64,000 nucleotides of DNA from Nocardia yamanashiensis NBRC 100130 (GTDB lineage: Bacteria; Actinomycetota; Actinomycetes; Mycobacteriales; Mycobacteriaceae). Made by a program: the position numbers and the translations under genes. This document shows, piece by piece, positions 49,276 through 58,205 of the stretch (positions are counted from its first letter, which is position 1; the number at the start of each line of letters is the position of its first letter). The notes beneath the pieces are model-generated. The model was not told where the DNA came from, made no database searches, and was given only the letters and a program-made list of their open reading frames with translations. The stretch is from contig NZ_BDCD01000007.1 in assembly GCF_001613325.1 (NCBI RefSeq), positions 300,187-364,186 of the forward strand, in the 5' to 3' direction.

Positions 49276-52200
49276 TTACTCGGACAGGCGGGCGAGAAGG
49301 TCCGCGACCGGGCCCAAGCTCACCAGGCCCGTACCCGCGCCCGCCAATTCGCCTGTGGCGGATTGCAATCGGTCGCGAGTACGGCGGATGATGTCGCCGT
49401 CGTGGAGGGCGAGCGCGGCATGCGCGATCAGGGCGAGGCGGAGTTCCAGGAGCAGGTCGGGAGAGGGTTCCGGGAGTGCGTGCAGGGCCGCTGACGCCTC
49501 AGGTTCACGTTGCTCTTCGAGGAGGAGCAGGGGGCGCACCCAGGGTTCGTGTGGGCCCCAATCGGTTTCGGGGTCGAAGGCGAGGGGGCGGCCCTGGCGG
49601 AGGCGGACGCAGAGGAGGGCGAGGGGAAGCAGGCCCTGTTCCAGGCCCGGCATGGCGCCGGGGAGGGCGGCGGCGGCCGAGCGGTAGGCGGCTTCGGCGG
49701 CCGCTTGGTCTTGTGGGTTCGGCGAAAGGGATTGGCGTAGGGCGCGGTACCAGCGGGTGAAGACGGCGACCAGGGGGAGGTCGTAGCGGTCGGCGAGGGT
49801 GTCGGCGGCGGTGGCGTGGCGGTCGGCGGCTTCGAAATTCGCGGTGGCGCTGTGGGACTGGATCGCGATGAGGTGGCCGGTTACCTCGAAGGTGATGAGT
49901 TGGTGCGCCTGGGACAGGGCGATGATCTCCGCACCTATTTCGCCCCGCTCGCGGGCTAGTCCGGGGCGGTAGCAGGTGTGGATGTAGCGGGCGTTCAAGG
50001 CGAAGGCGAGCAGGGCTGGATTGTCCGAGGAGCGGGCGAGGGACTCGGCCTCCGCGGCGGCGCTGCGGCCCCTGCCGGTGTCCGTGGCGCGGAGTTCGAG
50101 GGCGATGGTGGCGAGCAGGCGGGTGCGGAGTTCGGTTTCGGTGTCCGGGAGCGCGGTCAGGGTGCGTTCGGCGGCGGCCGCGATGGCGGCGGCCAGTTCG
50201 GGGTCGTCCGATTCGGTCCAGACGGTCGGAATATCGAAGGCGGCGATCACCCGTGCGGTCAGGTGCGGGTCACCCAGTCGCTCGGCGGCGGTGATGCTTT
50301 CGGCCCGGTGAGCCCGCGCCTCCGGCAAGCGCCCGATGACCGCGAGAGCCCGCATCAGACCTATCACCGCCTCCAGCCGCTCGATAGCGGTCCGTTCGGA
50401 CGGCGCACCGGACCTGCCGGGTGTCGGGTGCGGGTCCGTGGCGCGGGCGGGTAGCAGGCGATCGTAGGCGGTCAGGGCCTCGGCCCAGAAGCGGGCGGCT
50501 TCGTGTGGGGCGAATTCTCGCTCGGCGTCCAGGGCTGCGAGCCGGGCGTAGGCGGCGGCGCGGGGAGCGGTGGCGCGGGTGGCGGCGCGGCCGAAATGGT
50601 GGGCGAGGGTTGCAGGTTCGGTGTGGCCGGAGTTTTCTAGCAGGTCACCGATGGTGGCGTGCCAGGCGGCGCGGCGGGCGGTGGGGATGTCGTGGTAGAC
50701 GACTTCGCGCACCAGGGCGTGTGCGAATGCGGTTCCGGTGGGGCCGGATTCGTCGAGAAAGCCCGCGCGGGTGGCGGCGTCGAGGGCATCGAGGACCGGC
50801 TCCAGTTCCCCCGCGAGCGCCACCAGCAGATCGGGGTCGATCTCGACGCCTATCACGGCGGCCTGGCGTACCACGGTTCGCTCGCGCTCCTCCAGCCGAG
50901 TCAGCCGGTGCCGCACCACATCCCGCACTCCGGCCGGTATCTCCGCCAACGCGGATGCGCCTTCGTCGAGTAGCAGCCGGGCCAATTCGCTCGCATAGAA
51001 CGGATTTCCCGCACTGCGCTGCCGGATCTGCCGGACCACTCGCGAATCGGCGCCGTCGCCCGCGATCCCGCGCACCAATTCCGCGATATCCGGCTCCCCG
51101 AGCCCACCGAGCTGCACCCGAACCGGATTCACCCGGGCGATACGCGCCAGCGCCGCCGTCAATTCGGGCCGCATCTCGGTCATCCGATACGCGGCGAGCA
51201 GCAGCACCGGCCCCACCGCCCCGGCGGTCGCCAGCGCGGTCAGCAGTTCGAGCGTCTCCGCTCCCGCCCAGTGAATGTCATCGAACACGAGCAGCAGCGG
51301 CCCCTCCGCCGCCGCACCCCGCAGGTATTCGAGCGCCGCCCGCTGCGCCAGAAACCGGGCGACCGCCGCATCCTCGGCATCACCGTCCGCCACCGCCTCC
51401 GGCACCCCGCGCCCCGCCGCCGCCAACCCGGCGACCATCCGCCGCCACGGCCAATTGGGCGGCGCCCCACCATCCTCCGGACTCCCACCCCAAGCCACCA
51501 CCCATCCCCGCCCGGCCAGCTCACCCGCCAGCACCTCGGCCACCGCGGTTTTCCCGGCCCCCTCCACCCCGGAAACCAAGACCGTCCCCACCACCCCGCG
51601 CTCGGCACACTCCGCCGCCACCCGCCGCAACCGCTCCAACTCCCCCACCCGCCCGACGAACCCGGCATCGCGTGCGGATCCCGCAGGCACCGCGCGCTGA
51701 CCTTGCGCGGCATGCTCCTCACCGAGGTCGGTGGCCGGTGCTCCCCGGACCGAGTCGCGCGGCTCGACCACTGGCCGACCAGGACTCGATGACGATGAGC
51801 CCGGTGCGGGCCAGCCGTGGGAGGTTCGGGTGGCCAGCAGGGACGGGGCGTGGGCGAGGACCGCGGTCTCGAGATCTCGGAGGGCCGGGCCGGGGTCGAT
51901 GCCAAGTTCGTCGCGGAGGTGCTCGCGAACGGTGCGCAGGGCGGCAAGGGCGTCGGCTTGGCGGCCGATGCGGTAGAGCGCCAAAGCGTAGGTGTGCCAG
52001 GGGTTCTCGCGGAGAGGGTGGTCTCGGAGGTGGGTTTCGAGGGCGGCCGCGGCTTCAGCGGGGCGATCGGCGGCGAGGAGGGCTCGGGCGCGTAGTTCTA
52101 TTGCGGCGGAGTGAAGTTCGTCCAGCCGGGTGATTTCGGCTTGCGCCCAGGGCTCGTCCGCGAATTCGGCGTAGGCGGGACCGTGCCAGAGCGCCAGCGC

Positions 52201-52665
52201 GGCATCCAGATCGGCGAGAGCGGGTTCGATTCCGCTTGCGGCAGTACCGATCTCGACTACACCGGACCCGGCAGGCAAGGTGCCCGGCGCACCCGCATCG
52301 CGCTCATCGAAGCGGCTGCGCGCGGCACGCACCAGTTCCTCGAAACGATCGGCATCGAGCTGCCCGGCCTGCAGCCGCAACGCATACCCGGGCGCCGCCG
52401 TGACGAGAATGCGGGCGGGCCGCCGCGGCGGCCGGTCGGGTTCGAGCGCGCGGCGGAGGTCGGCGATAAAAGTGTGCAGGGTGCCGACGGGATTGCGGGG
52501 CGGGTCGTCCCAGAGGTCGTCGATGAGGCGAGAGACGGGCACGACGCCGCCGTGGGCGATGAGCAGCCGCGCCAGGACCGCGTGATGGCGGGGACCTTTG
52601 AGAGCGATCGGGCCGTGGCCGGTGGCGGCCCACAGGGGGCCGAGGACGCCGATGCGCAGGCTCAC
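49276..52665 (-). CDS. AfsR/SARP-type regulator with ATPase and TPR domains
   Basis: An 1129-residue pleiotropic regulator. N-terminal OmpR-like winged helix (residues 1-95), BTAD helical domain (about 100-255), a low-complexity linker to about 335, then an STAND-type ATPase with P-loop GVEGAGKT (366-373) and Walker B LLLVFDDIHW, and a long helical TPR-like C-terminus from about 690. GTG 52665. SARP proteins activate antibiotic genes, but no obvious cluster lies adjacent. Divergent from an alpha/beta-hydrolase gene. Confidence 0.92.
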   Translation of the reverse strand: MSLRIGVLGPLWAATGHGPIALKGPRHHAVLARLLIAHGGVVPVSRLIDDLWDDPPRNPVGTLHTFIADLRRALEPDRPPRRPARILVTAAPGYALRLQAGQLDADRFEELVRAARSRFDERDAGAPGTLPAGSGVVEIGTAASGIEPALADLDAALALWHGPAYAEFADEPWAQAEITRLDELHSAAIELRARALLAADRPAEAAAALETHLRDHPLRENPWHTYALALYRIGRQADALAALRTVREHLRDELGIDPGPALRDLETAVLAHAPSLLATRTSHGWPAPGSSSSSPGRPVVEPRDSVRGAPATDLGEEHAAQGQRAVPAGSARDAGFVGRVGELERLRRVAAECAERGVVGTVLVSGVEGAGKTAVAEVLAGELAGRGWVVAWGGSPEDGGAPPNWPWRRMVAGLAAAGRGVPEAVADGDAEDAAVARFLAQRAALEYLRGAAAEGPLLLVFDDIHWAGAETLELLTALATAGAVGPVLLLAAYRMTEMRPELTAALARIARVNPVRVQLGGLGEPDIAELVRGIAGDGADSRVVRQIRQRSAGNPFYASELARLLLDEGASALAEIPAGVRDVVRHRLTRLEERERTVVRQAAVIGVEIDPDLLVALAGELEPVLDALDAATRAGFLDESGPTGTAFAHALVREVVYHDIPTARRAAWHATIGDLLENSGHTEPATLAHHFGRAATRATAPRAAAYARLAALDAEREFAPHEAARFWAEALTAYDRLLPARATDPHPTPGRSGAPSERTAIERLEAVIGLMRALAVIGRLPEARAHRAESITAAERLGDPHLTARVIAAFDIPTVWTESDDPELAAAIAAAAERTLTALPDTETELRTRLLATIALELRATDTGRGRSAAAEAESLARSSDNPALLAFALNARYIHTCYRPGLARERGEIGAEIIALSQAHQLITFEVTGHLIAIQSHSATANFEAADRHATAADTLADRYDLPLVAVFTRWYRALRQSLSPNPQDQAAAEAAYRSAAAALPGAMPGLEQGLLPLALLCVRLRQGRPLAFDPETDWGPHEPWVRPLLLLEEQREPEASAALHALPEPSPDLLLELRLALIAHAALALHDGDIIRRTRDRLQSATGELAGAGTGLVSLGPVADLLARLSE

Positions 52666-52778
52666 CTCGTCACCAGTCCGCTCACGGGTATCGATGCTAG
52701 CGCTGAGTCGATGCTGATCGGTTGCTCAGTGGGTGGGCGCAGGCTCGTGGCGTCGGTTGACAGTTCGAAAGGGAGATC

Positions 52779-53657
52779 ATGGTTTCGGGTATTTCCGGAT
52801 TCGATTATCAGCGAGTGACCGTCGCGGACGGCGTGGCGCTGAATGTGGCGGTGGCCGGGGCGGGCAGCCCGATCGTGCTGCTGCACGGGCTGCCGCAGAC
52901 GCATCTGATGTGGCGGCACGTGGCCGCGGAGCTGGCGGCCGATCACACCGTCATCTGCCCGGACCTGCGCGGCTACGGGGCGAGCGACAAGCCCGTCGAC
53001 ACCGATGGGGGGACGTACGCCAAGCGCACCATGGGCAACGATATCGTCGCGCTGGCAAAGGCTTTCGGGCACGAGCGGTTCGCGCTGGCGGGACACGACC
53101 GGGGCGCACTGGTGGCGATCCGCACCGCGCTCGATCACCCCGAGCGGGTGACGCACCTGGCCTCGCTCGACGTGCTGCCGATGCTCGACAGCTGGGAGGT
53201 GATGCGCGGCGTCACGGCCGCGGTCGGTTTCCACCTGTTCCTGATGGCCCAGCCGCCGGGCCTGCCCGAGCAGATGATCGGCGCGAGCGCGGACGCGTTC
53301 TTCGGCTATCTGCTCGATCAGTGGACCCGGGACCCGGAGGCGATCCCGGCGGACGTGCGCGCGGCCTACCTGGCGGCGTCCCGCGATGCGGTGCCCTCGA
53401 TCGTGGCCGATTGCCGGGCCTCGGCGCACATCGACCTCGTCCACGATCAGGTCGATCGCGCCGCCGGCAACACCCTGCACATGCCGGTGACCGTGCTGCA
53501 ACAGGATTGGGGCGCCGCGCTCGGCTTCGACGCGCAAGCGCTCTGGCGCGCCTGGGCCCCGGACCTGAAGCACGAGACGGTCGGCTGCGGCCACTTCATG
53601 GCCGAGGAGGCGCCCGCCGAAGTGGTCCGCGCCCTGCGGGAACTGCTGACCCGCTAG
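52779..53657 (+). CDS. Haloacetate-dehalogenase/epoxide-hydrolase-like alpha/beta-hydrolase
   Basis: A 292-residue hydrolase with an Asp nucleophile: LLHGLPQTHLMWRHV, DLRGYGASDKP, GHDRGA (nucleophile D about residue 107), a cap domain from about 135 to 205, then VGCGHFMAEEAP with the catalytic His. The Asp nucleophile excludes simple esterases. GAAAGGGAG before ATG 52779. It shares CTAG with the convergent TetR gene. Confidence 0.9.
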   Translation: MVSGISGFDYQRVTVADGVALNVAVAGAGSPIVLLHGLPQTHLMWRHVAAELAADHTVICPDLRGYGASDKPVDTDGGTYAKRTMGNDIVALAKAFGHERFALAGHDRGALVAIRTALDHPERVTHLASLDVLPMLDSWEVMRGVTAAVGFHLFLMAQPPGLPEQMIGASADAFFGYLLDQWTRDPEAIPADVRAAYLAASRDAVPSIVADCRASAHIDLVHDQVDRAAGNTLHMPVTVLQQDWGAALGFDAQALWRAWAPDLKHETVGCGHFMAEEAPAEVVRALRELLTR

Positions 53658-54241
53658 GCCCGCACCTCCAGCCGCCGCACCAGCGCCACCAGCGCCGCCC
53701 GCAGGGCTTCGGGTGCATCGGTGTCCGCACCGAGGATCATCCGGACCACCTGCGGCGCGGCGAACCACCAGGCCGCGAGCGCCGCGACCGCGTACAGCAG
53801 ATACCCGGGCGCGACGTCATCGGCCAGTTTCCCGGCCCGCTGGGCGGCGGCCAGCGCCGCCACCTTGTCCGCGTAATGCGAGGCCCGCGCGGATTCCGCG
53901 GGCAGTTCACCGCCGCCGTGCTGGAGCCCTTCCCAGTACATGAGCCGCAGGAATTGCGGATGCGTCTGATGGAAGTCGAATACGTGCCCGGCGTACTCGG
54001 CGAGATCGCCGGCGCTGTCGGCGGTGAGCGGGCTGGCCGCCGCGAGCTGTTCCAGCTGATCGGTGAGCACGGCCTCGAACAGCCCGTTCTTGTCCCCGAA
54101 GTACTGGTAGATGCGTTCCTTGTTGATCCCCGCCCGGGTGGCGATGGCCGCGACCCGCGCCCCGTCGGGCCCGCGTTCGGCGAATTCGTGCACCGCCGCT
54201 TCCAGCAGTCGCCGTTTGGTGCCCTCGGTATCCCACGCCAT
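53654..54241 (-). CDS. TetR-family regulator of the ilvD locus
   Basis: A 195-residue TetR protein: [20 protein letters not shown], then [20 protein letters not shown] (residues about 10-55), and a helical C-terminal domain. ATG 54241 is the first start after the operator region. Divergent from ilvD with three CAACCG-NN-CGGTTG sites between, so ilvD is its probable target. Confidence 0.9.
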   Translation of the reverse strand: MAWDTEGTKRRLLEAAVHEFAERGPDGARVAAIATRAGINKERIYQYFGDKNGLFEAVLTDQLEQLAAASPLTADSAGDLAEYAGHVFDFHQTHPQFLRLMYWEGLQHGGGELPAESARASHYADKVAALAAAQRAGKLADDVAPGYLLYAVAALAAWWFAAPQVVRMILGADTDAPEALRAALVALVRRLEVRA

Positions 54242-54260
54242 GGCCCCATCCAACCATCTC

Positions 54261-54330
54261 CAACCGCACGGTTGCGGATTGCCCCGTCGATATGCCAGAC
54301 TCCAACCGTGCGGTTGCAACTGCACGGTTG
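54261..54330. promoter_or_regulatory. Three TetR operator palindromes before ilvD
   Basis: Site 1 CAACCGCACGGTTG (54261-54274), site 2 CAACCGTGCGGTTG (54303-54316) and site 3 CAACTGCACGGTTG (54317-54330). Sites 2 and 3 abut exactly; sites 1 and 2 start 42 bases apart, four turns of the helix. They lie between the TetR start (54241) and the ilvD start (54358). Confidence 0.72.
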
Positions 54331-54357
54331 GAGATTCGAGTTCGAGGAGGTGGCATC

Positions 54358-56211
54358 GTGCCCGCATTGCGTTCCCGCACGGTCACGCACGGTCGGAATA
54401 TGGCGGGGGCTCGCGCGCTCATGCGTGCCAGCGGCGTTCCGTCGGCGGATATCGGGCGCAAGCCGGTCATCGCCATCGCCAACAGCTTCACCGAGTTCGT
54501 GCCCGGTCACACCCATCTGCAGCCCGTCGGCCGGATCGTCTCCGAGGCGGTGCGGGAGGCCGGCGGTATCGCCCGCGAGTTCAATACCATCGCCGTGGAC
54601 GACGGAATCGCCATGGGGCACAGCGGAATGCTCTATTCGCTGCCCTCGCGCGATCTGATCGCCGATTCCATCGAGTACATGGTGAACGCGCACTGCGCCG
54701 ACGCGCTGGTGTGTATCTCCAACTGCGACAAGATCACCCCGGGCATGCTGATGGCGGCCATGCGGTTGAACATCCCGACCGTGTTCGTCTCCGGCGGGCC
54801 GATGGAGGGCGGCAAGGCGGTGCTGGTCGACGGCACCGTGCGCAGCCGCTTGGATCTCATCGTCACCATGGCCGCGGCCGTCTCGCCCGAGGTCTCCGAT
54901 GCCGATATGGCGCTCATCGAGGAGAACGCCTGCCCCACCTGCGGTTCCTGCTCGGGCATGTTCACCGCGAACTCCATGAACTGTCTCACCGAGGCGCTGG
55001 GCCTGGCGCTGCCCGGCAACGGCAGCACCCTGGCCACCCACACCGCACGCAAGGCGCTCTACGAGTCGGCCGGGCACACCGTCATGGAGCTGACCCGCCG
55101 CTACTACGAGCAGGACGACGACCGCGTGCTGCCGCGCAATATCGCCACCCGCGAGGCGTTCGACAATGCGATGGCCCTGGATCTGGCCATGGGCGGCTCC
55201 ACCAATACCGTGCTGCATCTGCTGGCCGCCGCGCAGGAGGCGGGCCTGGACTACACGCTCACCGATATCGAGAAGATGTCCCCGCAGATCCCCTGCCTGT
55301 GCAAGGTGGCGCCGAACGGCGACTATCTGATGGAGGACGTGCATCGCGCGGGCGGCATGCCGGCCATCCTGGGCGAACTGCATCGCGCGGGCCTGCTGCA
55401 TCGCAATGTGCATGCGGTGCACTCGGATTCACTCGATGCCTGGCTGGCCGAATGGGATGTGCGCGCCGAGCACCCCTCTGCCACGGCGATCGAACTGTTC
55501 CATGCCGCGCCGGGCGGTAAGCGTTCGGCCACCGCGTTCTCGCAGTCCGAGCGCTGGCACACCCTGGACCTGGATGCCGCCGAAGGCTGTATCCGCGATC
55601 TCGCGCACGCGCATTCCCGCGAGGGCGGTCTGGCGGTGCTGCGCGGCAATCTGGCCCCCGACGGCGCGGTGGTGAAGTCGGCGGGCGTGGCCGAGCACAT
55701 GCACACCTTCACCGGTCCGGCCGTGGTGGTCGATTCCCAGGAGGAGGCGGTGGACGCGGTGCTCTCCGGTCGCGTCACCCCCGGCGATGTGCTGGTCATC
55801 CGCTACGAGGGTCCGCGCGGCGGGCCGGGCATGCAGGAAATGCTTTATCCCACTTCGTATCTCAAGGGCCGCGGCCTGGCCGGTCAGTGCGCGGTGATCA
55901 CCGACGGCCGCTTCTCCGGCGGCTCGTCGGGCCTGTCCATCGGGCACGTCTCCCCCGAGGCCGCGGCCGGTGGACCGATCGCATTGGTGCGCGAAGGCGA
56001 TACCGTCAGTATCGATATCCCTTCGCGCGGACTGACTTTGGAGGTCGGCGACGCGGAGCTGGCGGCGCGGCGCGCCGAACTGGAGGCCGCGGGCGGCTAC
56101 CGTCCGCACCAGCGCAATCGCCCCCTGTCCGTCGCCTTGCGCACCTACGCCATGCTCGCCACCTCCGCCGATCGCGGCGCGGTGCGCGACGCGTCGAAAC
56201 TGCCCGAGTAA
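54358..56211 (+). CDS. ilvD: Dihydroxy-acid dehydratase
   Basis: A 617-residue enzyme of the isoleucine/valine pathway, which dehydrates 2,3-dihydroxy-3-methyl acids to 2-keto acids. Iron-sulfur cysteines are present: [11 protein letters not shown] near residue 122 and [11 protein letters not shown] near 193. Lys and Asp residues of the magnesium site (DDGIAMGH) are kept. GTG 54358 follows GAGGAGG. IlvD is normally near ilvB-ilvN-ilvC; here it is next to a TetR gene and none of those are in the window, so it may be a second copy or belong to a sugar-acid pathway (the family includes those dehydratases). Confidence 0.9.
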   Translation: MPALRSRTVTHGRNMAGARALMRASGVPSADIGRKPVIAIANSFTEFVPGHTHLQPVGRIVSEAVREAGGIAREFNTIAVDDGIAMGHSGMLYSLPSRDLIADSIEYMVNAHCADALVCISNCDKITPGMLMAAMRLNIPTVFVSGGPMEGGKAVLVDGTVRSRLDLIVTMAAAVSPEVSDADMALIEENACPTCGSCSGMFTANSMNCLTEALGLALPGNGSTLATHTARKALYESAGHTVMELTRRYYEQDDDRVLPRNIATREAFDNAMALDLAMGGSTNTVLHLLAAAQEAGLDYTLTDIEKMSPQIPCLCKVAPNGDYLMEDVHRAGGMPAILGELHRAGLLHRNVHAVHSDSLDAWLAEWDVRAEHPSATAIELFHAAPGGKRSATAFSQSERWHTLDLDAAEGCIRDLAHAHSREGGLAVLRGNLAPDGAVVKSAGVAEHMHTFTGPAVVVDSQEEAVDAVLSGRVTPGDVLVIRYEGPRGGPGMQEMLYPTSYLKGRGLAGQCAVITDGRFSGGSSGLSIGHVSPEAAAGGPIALVREGDTVSIDIPSRGLTLEVGDAELAARRAELEAAGGYRPHQRNRPLSVALRTYAMLATSADRGAVRDASKLPE

Positions 56212-56266
56212 CCGGCTATTTCGCGCCGAGTTGGACGGCCAGTCGATGGTGACCATTGAAGATGAC

Positions 56267-56285
56267 GCTGGGCACTGCGCCCAGC
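56267..56285 (+). terminator. Hairpin after ilvD
   Basis: GCTGGGC (56267-56273), loop ACTGC, GCCCAGC (56279-56285), 55 bases after the ilvD stop; no T-run. Candidate terminator. Confidence 0.35.
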
Positions 56286-56397
56286 TGCCTCCCAGGGGTG
56301 TCCATAAATTCGGAGTGCACCCTTCAAAATAGTCCCTACCAGGATAGATAACAGAATCAACGCCCCTCCCCGATCTGCATGGTGCTAAATTGGTGCT

Positions 56398-56610
56398 ATG
56401 TCGAATCTGAATCTGCGCCTACCCGACGACCTCCATGCAGCCGCCTCAGCGGAGGCTGAGGCCGCGCATGTGTCGCTGAACACGGCTATCTGTGACGCCG
56501 TGCGCCAGTGGGTGGCTGTGCGGGCCCTCAGCCGCAAGGAAGACGCGATTCTCGATCGAGTGATGACCGAGGATGCAGCTCTGCTGGCATTGATCCGGGA
56601 CGTCGAGTAA
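56398..56610 (+). CDS. Ribbon-helix-helix antitoxin
   Basis: A 70-residue RHH protein: NLNLRLPDDLHAAASAEAEA and HVSLNTAICDAVRQWVAVRA, the strand-helix-helix pattern of type II antitoxins. TAAATT (56386-56391) lies six bases before the ATG, so leaderless. Two direct repeats TGGTGCTA (56380-56387 and 56391-56398) overlap the promoter and start and could be its own operator. Overlaps the next gene by TAATG. Confidence 0.82.
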   Translation: MSNLNLRLPDDLHAAASAEAEAAHVSLNTAICDAVRQWVAVRALSRKEDAILDRVMTEDAALLALIRDVE

Positions 56611-56969
56611 TGCGCCCAGAAGCACTGATCAAGTGCAATCAACGAGTCACCGAGGGTCGCGGCGGGATCCGTGACTTGGGCCTCGTCGCTGCAGCTGCCA
56701 CCCGCGCGGATCAGATCGTATTGGGAAAAGAAGCCTATCCAACACCAGAGCTCAAAGCTGCAGCCGTCTTTCAGTCCGTGATTCGCGATCAGCCATTCAC
56801 CGAAGGCAACAAACAGACCGCATGGGTCGCGGTCCGGCTGATACTTGGCTGCTACGGGCTGGCACCAGGGATCGCCGCAGGTGAGGTGGTGACATTGATT
56901 GAAACCGTCGCAGCCGAACGAACCGACGTTTCCTGGGTCGCGCACCAACTCGCCGTCAAGCCCTCCTAG
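56610..56969 (+). CDS. Fic/Doc-like toxin partner with altered catalytic motif
   Basis: A 119-residue Doc-type protein in operon with the RHH antitoxin. The Doc/Fic motif HxFx[DE]GNKR is replaced by QPFTEGNKQ (residues 61-69): the catalytic His is Gln and the Arg is Gln, while Phe, Glu, Gly, Asn and Lys are kept. Doc needs His for phosphotransfer, so this protein is probably inactive or works differently. ATG 56610 lies within the antitoxin stop region. It shares CTAG with the convergent thiolase. Confidence 0.75.
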   Translation: MRPEALIKCNQRVTEGRGGIRDLGLVAAAATRADQIVLGKEAYPTPELKAAAVFQSVIRDQPFTEGNKQTAWVAVRLILGCYGLAPGIAAGEVVTLIETVAAERTDVSWVAHQLAVKPS

Positions 56970-58183
56970 TCGGCTGCCACCACGAAACTCGCGACGGTGG
57001 TCACGCTGCCGCCGATATTCACGGTAGCGACCCGGCGCGCATCCGGGATCTGAATCTCGCCGGCTTGGCCGGTGACTTGCCGGTGTGCGTCCAGGAGCAT
57101 GCGCACGCCGGTGGCGCCGACGGGGTGGCCGATGCCGATCAGGCCGCCGCCGGGGTTGACGGGAAGCCTTCCGTCGCGGGCGATTTCGCCGGATTCGATG
57201 GCCTTCCAGCTTTCGCCGGGGGCGGTGATGCCGAGGTGATCGAGGGCCACGTATTCGGACATGGAGAAGCAGTCGTGGACTTCGACCGCGTCGACGGCGT
57301 CGATTGCCGGGAGCTGGGCGCGGTCGAGGGCGTCGCGGACCGCGCGGCGCAGGTGCGGGAAGACGTACGGGTCTTCGGCGGAATGGCGTAGCTTCGCCTC
57401 GAGGGAGAGAGCGGCGGTGCGGTGGCCCCATCCGGCGATCGTCGAACGGGTCTCGGGCCGAATGGTGTTGTGCCGCTCCAGGAACCGGTCGGATACCAGT
57501 ACGACCGCCGCCGCGCCGTCGGTCATCTGACTGCAATCCTGGCGGCGCAGGACGCCGGCCACGGGCGGATTCGATGCGTCGTCGGTGCCGAAACTGTCCG
57601 GTGAGTACTTCCAGTCCCGGGTTTGGGCGAGCGGATTCGACCGTGCGTTGGCGATGTTCAGTTCGCTGACGGCGCGCAGGTGGGCGGCGTCGAGTCCGTA
57701 GCGGCGGTCGTATTCGTCGGCGATGGCGGCGAACATGCTCGGCCACACCAGATCCGTGTCCCGCGCCTCGTGTCCGGCCCAGGCGGCGGCGCCCATGAAG
57801 CGGGCCGCCTGTCCGCCGGGGACGGTTTTCTCCAGTTCCGCGCCGATCACCAGCGCGCAGTCGTAGCGTCCCGACTCCAGGTCGGCCGTGGCGGCGAGCA
57901 CGGCCATACTGCCGGAGGCGCAGGCGGCTTCGTGCCGGGTGGCGGGGACGCCCCAGAATTCGGGGCGCACCGTGGCGGGCATGCCGCCCAATTGTCCTTG
58001 CCCGGTGAACAACTGCCCGAAGGCATTACCGACGTGGATAACGCCGATATCGGCCGCGTTCACCCGGGCGGCTTGCAGGGCGCCGTCGATCACCTCGCCG
58101 AGCAAGGCATCGAATTCGAGTCCGGCGCGCTGCCAGTTGACGGCGAAATCGGTTTGGCTGCCGCCCAGAATATGCACGGACAC
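56966..58183 (-). CDS. SCP-x-type thiolase
   Basis: A 405-residue lipid-transfer-protein-type thiolase. Nucleophile Cys in EAACASGSMAVLAA (about residue 88), VHDCFSMSEYVALDHLG (HDCF), GHP motif GIGHPVGATGVR; the second Cys of classical thiolases is replaced by NIGGS, as usual for SCP-x enzymes. These act on branched or steroid CoA esters. GTG 58183 after AGGAG. Follows the acyl-CoA ligase by 22 bases. Confidence 0.9.
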   Translation of the reverse strand: MSVHILGGSQTDFAVNWQRAGLEFDALLGEVIDGALQAARVNAADIGVIHVGNAFGQLFTGQGQLGGMPATVRPEFWGVPATRHEAACASGSMAVLAATADLESGRYDCALVIGAELEKTVPGGQAARFMGAAAWAGHEARDTDLVWPSMFAAIADEYDRRYGLDAAHLRAVSELNIANARSNPLAQTRDWKYSPDSFGTDDASNPPVAGVLRRQDCSQMTDGAAAVVLVSDRFLERHNTIRPETRSTIAGWGHRTAALSLEAKLRHSAEDPYVFPHLRRAVRDALDRAQLPAIDAVDAVEVHDCFSMSEYVALDHLGITAPGESWKAIESGEIARDGRLPVNPGGGLIGIGHPVGATGVRMLLDAHRQVTGQAGEIQIPDARRVATVNIGGSVTTVASFVVAAD

Positions 58184-58205
58184 AACAACTCCTGGAATTC
58201 TCGGA

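Noticed and set aside
50421..52133. A long plus-strand open frame antisense to the SARP regulator
   Set aside because: Low-complexity Arg/Pro/Ala composition expected from the antisense of a GC-rich gene, no ribosome site, and the SARP gene on the other strand has clear domains.
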